From assembly GCA_023433965.1 (NCBI GenBank), contig JAEYTQ010000014.1, positions 1-7,095 of the forward strand: 7,095 bases of DNA, given 5' to 3'. The notes under the pieces were generated by a model. The model saw nothing but the letters and a program-made list of their open reading frames with translations, ran no database searches and was not told the DNA's origin. Positions 1-5,554 of the stretch are shown piece by piece. The position numbers and the translations under genes are program-made. The DNA comes from Pseudomonadota bacterium (GTDB taxonomy: Bacteria; Pseudomonadota; Alphaproteobacteria; Rhizobiales; Xanthobacteraceae). The first letter of the stretch is position 1. Every line of letters begins with the position of its first letter.

Positions 1-270
1 ATCATCATGGTCGTCGGCGCGCTCGCCGGGCGAACCGGCGAGGTTCACCATCAGGTCGGGGACGTCGACGAAGGCCGGCGGTTTGGGCGGCGGCGCGGCC
101 TCGGCATGGTGCTCGCCCTCGCCGTGACGGAAGAGGAAGAACCAGGTCGCAGCACCGCCGCCGAGCACGGCGAGCACGCCGACGACGATGATGATGAGCT
201 TGAGCTTGTTCTTCGGCGGAGCGGCTTCCGCGCCCTCGGCGGCTGCGCCGCCTTCTTCATTCTCTGCCAT
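1..270 (-). CDS. fliL: Flagellar basal body-associated protein FliL (5' part, truncated by window edge)
   Basis: The reverse strand from 270 reads 90 codons without a stop and runs off the window. FliL is a single-pass inner-membrane protein that surrounds the stator units and supports torque and stator function. Visible parts are a short acidic, Ala/Glu-rich cytoplasmic N-terminus (residues 1-18), a basic patch with KNKLK (20-24), one hydrophobic membrane segment (about 25-47), a Pro/Ala linker and the start of the periplasmic domain with VDVPDLMVNLAG (68-79), which matches the conserved entry of FliL proteins. ATG at 270 is the only plausible start, because an in-frame TGA lies six codons upstream; no strong Shine-Dalgarno is visible. 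It is divergent from flgF, and a CtrA-like box about 125 bp upstream faces it. The last visible residues (GERADDHDD) are more acidic than I expect for the family. Most of the periplasmic domain is outside the window. Confidence 0.88.
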   Translation of the reverse strand, partial: MAENEEGGAAAEGAEAAPPKNKLKLIIIVVGVLAVLGGGAATWFFLFRHGEGEHHAEAAPPPKPPAFVDVPDLMVNLAGSPGERADDHDD

Positions 271-392
271 GTGTGCCGCGCTCGTTCATCTCTCAAAGGG
301 GTCGAAAGAGCGAAGCCTCCTGGCAGACCGTGACGCAGTACGAATGCCCCCAGCGCAATGCGCTCCTCTGATGCACAAACGCTACGGTAATA

Positions 393-401
393 ATGGTTAA
401 C
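393..401 (-). promoter_or_regulatory. CtrA-like box facing fliL, with adjacent GANTC methylation site
   Basis: Read on the minus strand, this is GTTAACCAT, matching the TTAACCAT form of the CtrA recognition motif known from Caulobacter; a TTAC follows six bases further on, giving a weak second half-site. A GAATC (GANTC, the CcrM methylation target) lies at 403-407, immediately upstream in the fliL direction. In Caulobacter the fliL-fliM operon is an early, CtrA-dependent flagellar operon, which fits the orientation. The match is by eye to a short motif, so occupancy is an inference. Confidence 0.45.
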
Positions 402-527
402 GGAATCTTTCGATTGAGCCTCCGCTAGGAAAAATCTGCCGGGCAAGCATGGCTAACAGAACCTTTCTGCCGCCCTCCCCGACCCCTCCAAAGTCCACAA
501 GACATTGAAAGCATTAATTTTTCCCAG

Positions 528-544
528 TTGGCACGGCTTTCGCT
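528..544 (+). promoter_or_regulatory. Sigma-54 (-24/-12) promoter for flgFGAH
   Basis: The sequence TTGGCACG, four bases, then TCGCT differs from the sigma-54 consensus (TTGGCACG-N4-TTGCT) at one position. The invariant GG (530-531) and GC (542-543) are exactly 10 bases apart. It points at flgF, and the predicted transcription start falls near 554-556, giving a leader of about 100 nt. Sigma-54 promoters activated by FlbD drive middle/late rod, ring and hook genes in Caulobacter-type flagellar hierarchies, which fits the downstream operon. I could not identify an activator-binding site with confidence. Confidence 0.75.
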
Positions 545-553
545 GAGAAAGGG

Positions 554-591
554 CCGAGACCTCACGGTTTGGGAGAACCAGACGGTCTCGG
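554..591 (+). promoter_or_regulatory. Hairpin at the predicted 5' end of the flgF leader
   Basis: CCGAGACC (554-561) and GGTCTCGG (584-591) form a perfect 8-bp inverted repeat. Inside it, GGTT (566-569) and AACC (576-579) can add a second 4-bp stem. The outer stem begins almost exactly where the sigma-54 promoter predicts transcription to start, so the leader RNA would begin with a structured element. It could stabilise the mRNA, or the dyad could be a protein site; neither is shown by the sequence. Confidence 0.4.
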
Positions 592-654
592 TCACGGGTT
601 CGCCAAGGCGCTTGGGAGAGCGAATTGGCAGATCCCATTCAGGGGAGATTTCCG

Positions 655-1416
655 ATGCAGAACGCGCGTCTGATCGGCTTGTCACGGCAGATGACGTTGG
701 AGCGGCAGATCGATGTCATCGCCAACAACGTCGCCAATGCCAACACCAACGGCTTCAAATCCGACCATTCGCTGTTCGAGGAGTACCTGAACTCGAACGC
801 GCGTGAGGACAATTTCATCGGCCGCGACCGCCAGGTCTCCTATGTCCATGACCGCGGCACCTTCCGCAACATCAGCCAGGGACCGCTGGAGCCGACCAAC
901 AATCCGCTCGACATGGCGATCAACGGCGGCGCCTATTTCGCGGTGCAGGCTAACGGCGGCGAGTTCTACACCCGCGACGGCAAGTTCTCGCTGAACAGCA
1001 CCGGCCAGCTCGTCACCGCGGACGGCAATCTCGTGCTCGGCAATGCCGGCCCGATCACCTTCCAACCCACCGACCACGACATCAATGTCGCGCCTGACGG
1101 CACCGTCACCGTGCTCGAGGGCACGGCGCGGACCGACTCGATCCGCGGCAAGATCCGCATGGTCTCGTTCGACGATCCGACCAGGTTGACCAAGCTCGGC
1201 GCCAATCTCTATGCCGCCGGCGCGGCAAACCCGCAGGCCGAGACCAAGTCCACCCTGCAGCAGGGCTACGTCGAGAAGTCGAACGTGAATGCGGTCAGCG
1301 AGATGACCCGCATGGTCGAGGTGATGCGCAGCTACGCCGCGGTCGCCAATTTGCTGCAGCAGCAGAGCGACCTCCACAGATCGGCGATCGAGAAGCTCGC
1401 CGACGTTCCGGCCTGA
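655..1416 (+). CDS. flgF: Flagellar basal-body proximal rod protein FlgF
   Basis: FlgF is one of the proximal rod subunits, exported by the flagellar type III apparatus and assembled in the periplasm between the MS-ring and the distal FlgG rod. The 253-residue product has the N-terminal rod/hook signature ANNVANANTNGFKS (residues 23-36). The central region has GGAYFAVQANGGEFYTRDG (91-109). The C-terminal helical segment has SNVNAVSEMTRMVEVMRSYA, as in FlgE/F/G family proteins. Length is normal for the family. ATG at 655 is chosen because GGGGAG (642-647) sits seven bases upstream and the protein then begins MQNARLIGLSRQM; an in-frame TTG at 625 would add ten unrelated residues. It is the first gene of flgFGAH, and flgG follows after a 16-bp gap. 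Expression is probably from the -24/-12 promoter at 528-544. Confidence 0.94.
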   Translation: MQNARLIGLSRQMTLERQIDVIANNVANANTNGFKSDHSLFEEYLNSNAREDNFIGRDRQVSYVHDRGTFRNISQGPLEPTNNPLDMAINGGAYFAVQANGGEFYTRDGKFSLNSTGQLVTADGNLVLGNAGPITFQPTDHDINVAPDGTVTVLEGTARTDSIRGKIRMVSFDDPTRLTKLGANLYAAGAANPQAETKSTLQQGYVEKSNVNAVSEMTRMVEVMRSYAAVANLLQQQSDLHRSAIEKLADVPA

Positions 1417-1432
1417 TCGAAGGAGAACTGAC

Positions 1433-2221
1433 ATGCAGGCGCTTCACACCGCAGCGACCGGAATGGCGGCACAGGAACTCAACGTTCAGGTGATCTCCAA
1501 CAACATCGCGAACCTGCGCACCACCGGCTTCAAGAAGCAGACGGCGGCGTTCCAGGACCTGATCTACGAGCACGTCCGCCGCGTCGGCGCCCAGTCGTCG
1601 GACCAGGGCACCATCCTGCCGGTCGGCGTCGACATCGGCGGCGGCGTCAAGACCGTCGGCACGCCGCGCAGCATGACGCAGGGCACGCTGTCGCAGACCG
1701 GCAACGACCTCGATCTCGCGATCTCGGGCGAGGGCTTCTTCAAGATCCTGATGCCCGACGGCACCTTCCAGTACACCCGCGACGGCACCTTCCAGATGGA
1801 CAATCAGGGCCGCGTCGTGACCGCGCAGGGCAACCCGGTGCAGCCCACCATCACCATCCCGAACAACGCCTCGGGTATCGCCGTGAGCGAGCAGGGCCAG
1901 GTTTCGGTGACGTTGCCGGGCTCGACGACCTCCTCGATCGTCGGCCAGATCGGCGTGACGCGCTTCATCAACAAGGCGGGCCTGCAGCCGGTCGGCAACA
2001 ACCAGTTCACCGAGACCCCGTCGTCCGGCGCGCCGCAGGATGGCACCGCGAACACCGAGGGTTACGGCAAGCTCACCCAAGGCAGCCTCGAGCAGGCCAA
2101 TGTCGACGTCGTCTCGGAGATGAGCGACCTGATCGCCGCCCAGCGAGCTTACGAGATGAACGCCAAGGTGATCAGCGCCGCCGACCAGATGATGCAATCG
2201 ACCACGGCGCTGTTCCGCTGA
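1433..2221 (+). CDS. flgG: Flagellar basal-body distal rod protein FlgG
   Basis: FlgG forms the distal rod, the drive shaft that passes through the P- and L-rings and joins the hook. The 262-residue length is typical. The N-terminal signature is SNNIANLRTTGFKK (residues 22-35). It is followed by the FlgG-type stretch with VGAQSSDQGTILPVG (51-65), which separates FlgG from FlgF and FlgE. The C-terminus has QANVDVVSEMSDLIAAQRAYEMN and ends TTALFR, as expected for the coiled polymerisation domain. The start is firm: AAGGAG (1420-1425) lies seven bases before the ATG. It follows flgF directly and its stop is 10 bp from the flgA start, so the genes are co-transcribed. A 16-bp direct repeat inside the gene (1756-1771 and 1780-1795) encodes two copies of DGTFQ and fits the usual beta-rich middle domain. 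Confidence 0.96.
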   Translation: MQALHTAATGMAAQELNVQVISNNIANLRTTGFKKQTAAFQDLIYEHVRRVGAQSSDQGTILPVGVDIGGGVKTVGTPRSMTQGTLSQTGNDLDLAISGEGFFKILMPDGTFQYTRDGTFQMDNQGRVVTAQGNPVQPTITIPNNASGIAVSEQGQVSVTLPGSTTSSIVGQIGVTRFINKAGLQPVGNNQFTETPSSGAPQDGTANTEGYGKLTQGSLEQANVDVVSEMSDLIAAQRAYEMNAKVISAADQMMQSTTALFR

Positions 2222-2231
2222 GGTGATGACC

Positions 2232-3359
2232 ATGATCCGCGCCACCCTCGCCACCATCTCCGCCCTTCTCGCGCTGGCCTTGCCCGCAGCAGCCGCCGAC
2301 GATTTCATCCCCTCACCGGCCCTGCGCGCAAGCGTCTCCGTGACCTCCGACGTGGTGCGGATCGGCGATCTCGTCGACAACGCCGGATCGGCCGCACAGA
2401 TCCCGGTCTACCGCTCGCCCGATCTCGGCACCACCGGCACGCTGACGGTCGGCCAAGTACTCGCGGTGTTGCGGGCAAAGCAGGTGATCGGCGTCATGAC
2501 CGGCGACATCAAGGAGGTTCAGGTCACCCGCCTCGCCCGCACGCTCGCGAGCAAGGACATCGAAAACGCGATCGCCGGCGCGCTCGAGCGCCGCTTCGGC
2601 CTCGGAGATGCCGCCAACATCACCGTCACCTTCGATCGCAGCGTCGGCGACACCCGCCTGGAAGCCTCCAACACCGGCGCGCTGCAACCGGTCGCAACCC
2701 GTTACGATGCCCGCAGCGGTCGTTTCGACATCGCCTTCGAGATCGCCAACGACGGCAATCCGAGCCCGACCAAGCTGCGCTTCACCGGCACCGCGATCGA
2801 GACCGTGGAAGTGGCCGTGCTGACCCGCGACATCGACCGCACCGAGCTTCTGAAATCCTCCGACCTTTCGATGGAGCGCCGGCCGAAGGCCGAGGTCACC
2901 GGCGAGCCCGCCTCGCGCGAGCGCAGCATCGGCATGCAGCTGCGCCGAGCGATGCGGGCAGGCACGCCGGTCCGCGCCGCCGACATCGTCAAGCCCGACT
3001 TCGTGGTGCGGGACCAGGCCGTCACCATCATCTACCAGGTGCCCGGCCTCTATCTCACCACGCGCGGCAAGGCGATCGAGAGCGGCGCCGAGGGCGACAG
3101 CGTCAGCGTGCTCAATCTGCACTCCAAGCGCACGCTGAGCGGCATCGTCACCGGCCGCGGCCAGGTCACGGTGCAGGGCGCAAGCCACTCCGCGCCGATG
3201 GCGCCGGCGGTCGAGCAGACCTCGTCGATCAAGCGTGACGAGATGCCCGCTGCCGCAGCCCTCGCACAAAGCCTGGTCCAGCCGGCAAACCCGGCCCAGA
3301 TCGCCCAAGCCCAGATTCCGCAAGCTCGCCTCCCGCAGGCGCCAGCCAAGTCAGAGTAA
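2232..3359 (+). CDS. flgA: Flagellar P-ring assembly chaperone FlgA
   Basis: FlgA is a periplasmic chaperone needed for FlgI to assemble into the P-ring around the rod. The 375-residue product starts with a Sec signal peptide (hydrophobic core about residues 3-18, likely cleavage after the Ala run at 19-22). A variable domain follows, then the SAF-type domain (about 192-255, with RTELLKSSDL and RAGTPVRAADIV) and the C-terminal beta domain (about 256-315, with GLYLTTRGKAIESGAEGD and GIVTGRGQV). I chose ATG 2232 because GAGGTG lies six bases upstream; GTG 2223 and ATG 2226 would only add three residues. Enteric FlgA is about 220 residues, and the longer form here is usual for alphaproteobacteria. 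The last 60 residues (316-375) form a low-complexity Pro/Ala/Gln tail. The gene lies between flgG and flgH, three bases from the latter. Confidence 0.92.
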   Translation: MIRATLATISALLALALPAAAADDFIPSPALRASVSVTSDVVRIGDLVDNAGSAAQIPVYRSPDLGTTGTLTVGQVLAVLRAKQVIGVMTGDIKEVQVTRLARTLASKDIENAIAGALERRFGLGDAANITVTFDRSVGDTRLEASNTGALQPVATRYDARSGRFDIAFEIANDGNPSPTKLRFTGTAIETVEVAVLTRDIDRTELLKSSDLSMERRPKAEVTGEPASRERSIGMQLRRAMRAGTPVRAADIVKPDFVVRDQAVTIIYQVPGLYLTTRGKAIESGAEGDSVSVLNLHSKRTLSGIVTGRGQVTVQGASHSAPMAPAVEQTSSIKRDEMPAAAALAQSLVQPANPAQIAQAQIPQARLPQAPAKSE

Positions 3360-3362
3360 GTC

Positions 3363-4127
3363 ATGTCCAGCTTCAGTTCGGTTTCCCGCCTGCGTCGCAC
3401 CGCGATCTCTGCCCTGCTGCTTGCAACCTGCGCCTTGGCGAGCGGCTGCTCCTCGATCGACCGCCTGTCGCAGATCGGCGAACAGCCGAAGCTGTCGGCG
3501 ATCGACAACCCGACGACGCAGCCCGGCTACAAGCCTGTCCAGATGCCGATGCCGAAGCCGGAAGTCGCCTCGTACAATCCGAACTCGCTGTGGCGCAACG
3601 GCAGCCGCGCTTTCTTCAAGGACCAGCGCGCCCGCCAGGTCGGCGACCTCCTGACGGTGGCCGTGAACATCACCGACAAGGCCAACATCGAGAACGACAC
3701 CTCGCGCAGCCGCACCAACAAGGAAGATTCCGGGATCACGAACTTCATCGGCGCCCAGACCATCACCCAGGCGAACAAGATCCTGCCCGGCCGTCTCCTG
3801 ACCGCCGACTCGACCTCGTCCAGCGAGGGCAAGGGCAGCGTCGACCGCAAGGAAGCCCTGCAGACCAACGTCGCCGCCGTGGTGACCCAGGTGCTGCCGA
3901 ACGGCAATTTGGTCGTCGAAGGCAAGCAGGAGATCCGCGTCAACTTCGAAATTCGCGAGCTGATCGTCGCCGGCATCGTCCGCCCCGAGGACATCCAGAG
4001 CGACAACACCATCGATTCCACCAAGATCGCCCAGGCCCGCATCGCCTATGGCGGCCGCGGCCAGATCACCGACGTGCAGCAGCCGCGCTACGGCCAGCAG
4101 GTCATGGACGTGCTGCTGCCCTTCTAA
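3363..4127 (+). CDS. flgH: Flagellar L-ring lipoprotein FlgH
   Basis: FlgH forms the L-ring, the outer-membrane bushing through which the rod turns. The 254-residue product has a basic N-region (RLRR), a hydrophobic core and a lipobox-like LASGC with the predicted lipidated cysteine at residue 29. Conserved FlgH blocks follow: NSLWRNGSRAFFKDQRA (74-90), VGDLLTVAVNITDKA (93-107), LPNGNLVVEGKQEIRVN (178-194), and GIVRPEDI (204-211) with IAYGGRGQI (227-235) near the C-terminus. The ATG is three bases after the flgA stop, with only a weak GAG-type ribosome site overlapping the end of flgA, which suggests translational coupling. It is the last gene of the operon; flgI (P-ring), the client of FlgA, is not in this window. 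Two hairpins follow the stop. Confidence 0.95.
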   Translation: MSSFSSVSRLRRTAISALLLATCALASGCSSIDRLSQIGEQPKLSAIDNPTTQPGYKPVQMPMPKPEVASYNPNSLWRNGSRAFFKDQRARQVGDLLTVAVNITDKANIENDTSRSRTNKEDSGITNFIGAQTITQANKILPGRLLTADSTSSSEGKGSVDRKEALQTNVAAVVTQVLPNGNLVVEGKQEIRVNFEIRELIVAGIVRPEDIQSDNTIDSTKIAQARIAYGGRGQITDVQQPRYGQQVMDVLLPF

Positions 4128-4145
4128 GAATCGCCCGAGCTCCCA

Positions 4146-4180
4146 CATCGTGTTCGCGAACCTAGGCGCGAACGACGATG
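4146..4180 (+). repeat. Imperfect inverted repeat downstream of flgH
   Basis: Positions 4146-4158 can pair with 4167-4180 over 13 base pairs with a single bulged G at 4174, leaving an 8-base loop that contains CCTAGG. It lies 19 bp after the flgH stop and just before a stronger hairpin. It may act as a 3'-end stabilising structure or as the first half of a double termination region. Confidence 0.45.
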
Positions 4181-4186
4181 TACTAC

Positions 4187-4219
4187 GCGGCCCTCGCTAG
4201 CTCCCCTGGCGAGGGCCGC
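4187..4219. terminator. Strong hairpin between convergent flgH and hydratase genes
   Basis: GCGGCCCTCGC (4187-4197) and GCGAGGGCCGC (4209-4219) are perfect reverse complements. The stem can be extended inward to 14 pairs with one G-T wobble, around a 5-base loop. There is no T-run on either side, so this is not a textbook intrinsic terminator. Its place between two convergent genes suggests a bidirectional termination or mRNA-end structure. Confidence 0.55.
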
Positions 4220-4246
4220 ATGTATTCTGGTGGTTAGCGGAGCCCC

Positions 4247-5026
4247 TCACGTGAACTCCGCCTCCACCACGCCGAGCCCATCCAGCTCCATCCGCACCTT
4301 GTCGCCGGCCTTCAGCCACAGCGTCTTCACCAAGCTGCCGGTGAGCACGAGCTGTCCCGCATGCAGGCCCTTGCCTTCGGCGGCGAGATGGTTGGCGAGC
4401 CAGGCGAGTGCGTTGTGGGGATGGCCGAGCACGTCGGCGCCGGTGCCCTGGCTGACCTCCTCGCCGTTGACGATGGCGCGGCCCTTCACCGCCTTGAGGT
4501 CCGGCACTGACGAGCGCGGAACCGGCGGACCCAGCACGCAGCCGGCGGCGAAGAAATCGTCGGCGATCAAGGTCGGCGCGCCCATCGTCTCCCATTTCAC
4601 GTAGCGGTCGTCGACGATCTCGATCGCGGGCTGATAGGCCTCGACCGCTTCGCCGACCCATTCGGCCGTGAACGGCGCCTCGCCGGCGGCGAGGTCCCGC
4701 TTCAGCCGCACCGCGATCTCGCATTCGACGCCGACACGGACATAGTCGGAGGCGGCAAGCCTGGCGCCGCTGTCATGGACGCCCTTCTGGAACACGCCGC
4801 CGCCGCAAGGGTGCGGAATGCGGATATAGCCGTGCATCACCTGGCTGGTGCAGCCGATCTTGTAGCCGACGAGCGGGCCGACATGGGGCAGCAGCAGATC
4901 GTGCAGCGCGCGCTGGACCTGATAGCCCTCGACTTCATCAGCTGGAGGCCGCTCCAGCGCCGCCAGCGGGGCATGGTTGCGGCGCGCCAGCGCGATCGCC
5001 TTTGCGGCTTGGAGAATCCTGTCCAT
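4247..5026 (-). CDS. 2-keto-4-pentenoate hydratase-type enzyme (FAA hydrolase superfamily)
   Basis: The 259-residue protein resembles MhpD/2-hydroxypenta-2,4-dienoate hydratases. These add water to 2-hydroxy-2,4-dienoates in meta-cleavage degradation of aromatic compounds, using a divalent metal in the cytoplasm. Seen in the sequence are GYKIGCTS (residues 54-61, with Lys56 at the active-site lysine position), GVECEIA (99-105) giving the E-x-E metal ligands Glu101 and Glu103, and AIEIVDDRY (134-142) with the third ligand Glu136. The C-terminal half contains GEEVSQGTGADVLGHP (188-203) and LVLTGSLV (226-233), both typical of the family. ATG 5026 is chosen because GGGAGG lies eight bases upstream; an in-frame TTG at 5086 would add 20 atypical residues. 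Related decarboxylases (4-oxalocrotonate type) share these motifs, so the exact substrate is open. No other aromatic-degradation gene is nearby. It is convergent with flgH and divergent from an HxlR remnant. Confidence 0.85.
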   Translation of the reverse strand: MDRILQAAKAIALARRNHAPLAALERPPADEVEGYQVQRALHDLLLPHVGPLVGYKIGCTSQVMHGYIRIPHPCGGGVFQKGVHDSGARLAASDYVRVGVECEIAVRLKRDLAAGEAPFTAEWVGEAVEAYQPAIEIVDDRYVKWETMGAPTLIADDFFAAGCVLGPPVPRSSVPDLKAVKGRAIVNGEEVSQGTGADVLGHPHNALAWLANHLAAEGKGLHAGQLVLTGSLVKTLWLKAGDKVRMELDGLGVVEAEFT

Positions 5027-5108
5027 CGGCGCCGCCTCCCACGCTACGCAAGGCGGCACTTCAGCATCCCCGCTCCGGCCTGACAAGCACGGGCAACGGT
5101 CAGCCTCA

Positions 5109-5282
5109 CGCGAACTCGAGCAGGACAGGCTGGTATCCCGAACTGCCTTTGCAGAGAAGCCCCTGCGGGTGGAGTACGAACTGACGGATGCCGCCTCCGG
5201 CCTGTTCCCCGCGTTTAAGGAAATATTGAGTTGGTCCAGGTTTTATGGAGATAGCCGCCTTGCCACGCCGCGGCAGGCCTGA
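5109..5282 (+). pseudogene. Remnant of an HxlR-family transcriptional regulator (C-terminal half)
   Basis: Reading from 5109 gives RELEQDRLVSRTAF, then PLRVEYELTDAASGL and FKEILSW, ending at TGA 5280-5282. This matches the C-terminal half of HxlR winged-helix regulators: the end of the recognition helix (RELExDGLV), the wing (SRTxxxxxPxRVEYELT) and the last helix ending in W. The N-terminal half, including the conserved Cys-Pro and the LD-x-IG-x-KW segment, is absent. Upstream the frame runs on without family similarity into the hydratase 5' region. The typical Gly after the LExD motif is Arg here. No ribosome site or sensible start precedes it, so I read it as a 5'-deleted, non-functional relic. 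It is probably the relic of a regulator once divergent from the hydratase gene, or part of an insertion with it. It is not an obvious copy of the HxlR gene at 6904, although only the N-terminal part of that gene is visible. Confidence 0.65.
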
Positions 5283-5520
5283 TTGCAGCGATGCTTGATG
5301 CAACTGCATCAGCGTCTCAAATCCCGACTCGATCCCGTTGATCCGACTCGGAAAATCTCCCACACCTGAAGTGAAGGCTATTTCTCATCCGAACTCACGT
5401 GAGCTCAGAGCAATCGAGCCTAGCCCGTTGATCGCGATTCACTTTTCGTGATGGCGCTCTCGCGTCGATGGACGCAGTGGCAAACAAACGCCGGGCACGG
5501 CGCGAAACGGCGCCTGCCTC
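5283..5520. other. Non-coding stretch with short dyads between the HxlR remnant and dksA terminator
   Basis: I see no credible gene here. The stretch holds a perfect 7-bp dyad with a 2-base centre (5296-5311, TGATGCA/TGCATCA), a 10-bp palindrome CTCACGTGAG (5394-5403), a 10-bp direct repeat CCCGTTGATC (5334-5343 and 5424-5433) and two closely spaced GACTC (GANTC) sites near 5326 and 5345. Their meaning is unknown; the region may be decayed sequence belonging to the same block as the HxlR remnant. Confidence 0.4.
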
Positions 5521-5550
5521 CAAAAACAAAGAGCCGCATCGCTGCGGCTC
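5521..5550 (-). terminator. Intrinsic terminator of dksA
   Basis: On the minus strand, GAGCCGCA and TGCGGCTC form a perfect 8-bp GC-rich stem around a 4-base loop, followed directly by TTTGTTTTTG. It begins four bases after the dksA stop codon. Stem, tight loop and T-rich tail make this a standard Rho-independent terminator. Confidence 0.88.
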
Positions 5551-5554
5551 GGCT

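Noticed and set aside
51..446. Minus-strand 131-codon frame with a long serine run
   Set aside because: It overlaps fliL in another frame; the serine run is the out-of-frame reading of the fliL AAG/CTC/ATC region, and there is no family resemblance.
625..654. Upstream TTG start for flgF
   Set aside because: ATG 655 has a well-placed GGGGAG and gives the normal N-terminus of rod proteins; the extra ten residues are not family-like.
682..1434. Long minus-strand open frame opposite flgF; similar long minus-strand frames lie opposite flgG/flgA (1295-2380), flgA (2313-3323) and flgH (3351-4148)
   Set aside because: They mirror the flagellar genes, have low-complexity Arg/Asp/Val-rich translations with no family motifs, and arise from high-GC codon use.
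1756..1795. 16-bp direct repeat inside flgG as a possible mobile or recombination signal
   Set aside because: It is in frame, encodes DGTFQ twice in the usual beta-rich domain, and leaves gene length normal.
5106..5363. Minus-strand 85-codon frame between the hydratase and dksA
   Set aside because: It lies opposite the HxlR remnant, whose plus-strand translation has recognisable family motifs, whereas this frame has none and no ribosome site.
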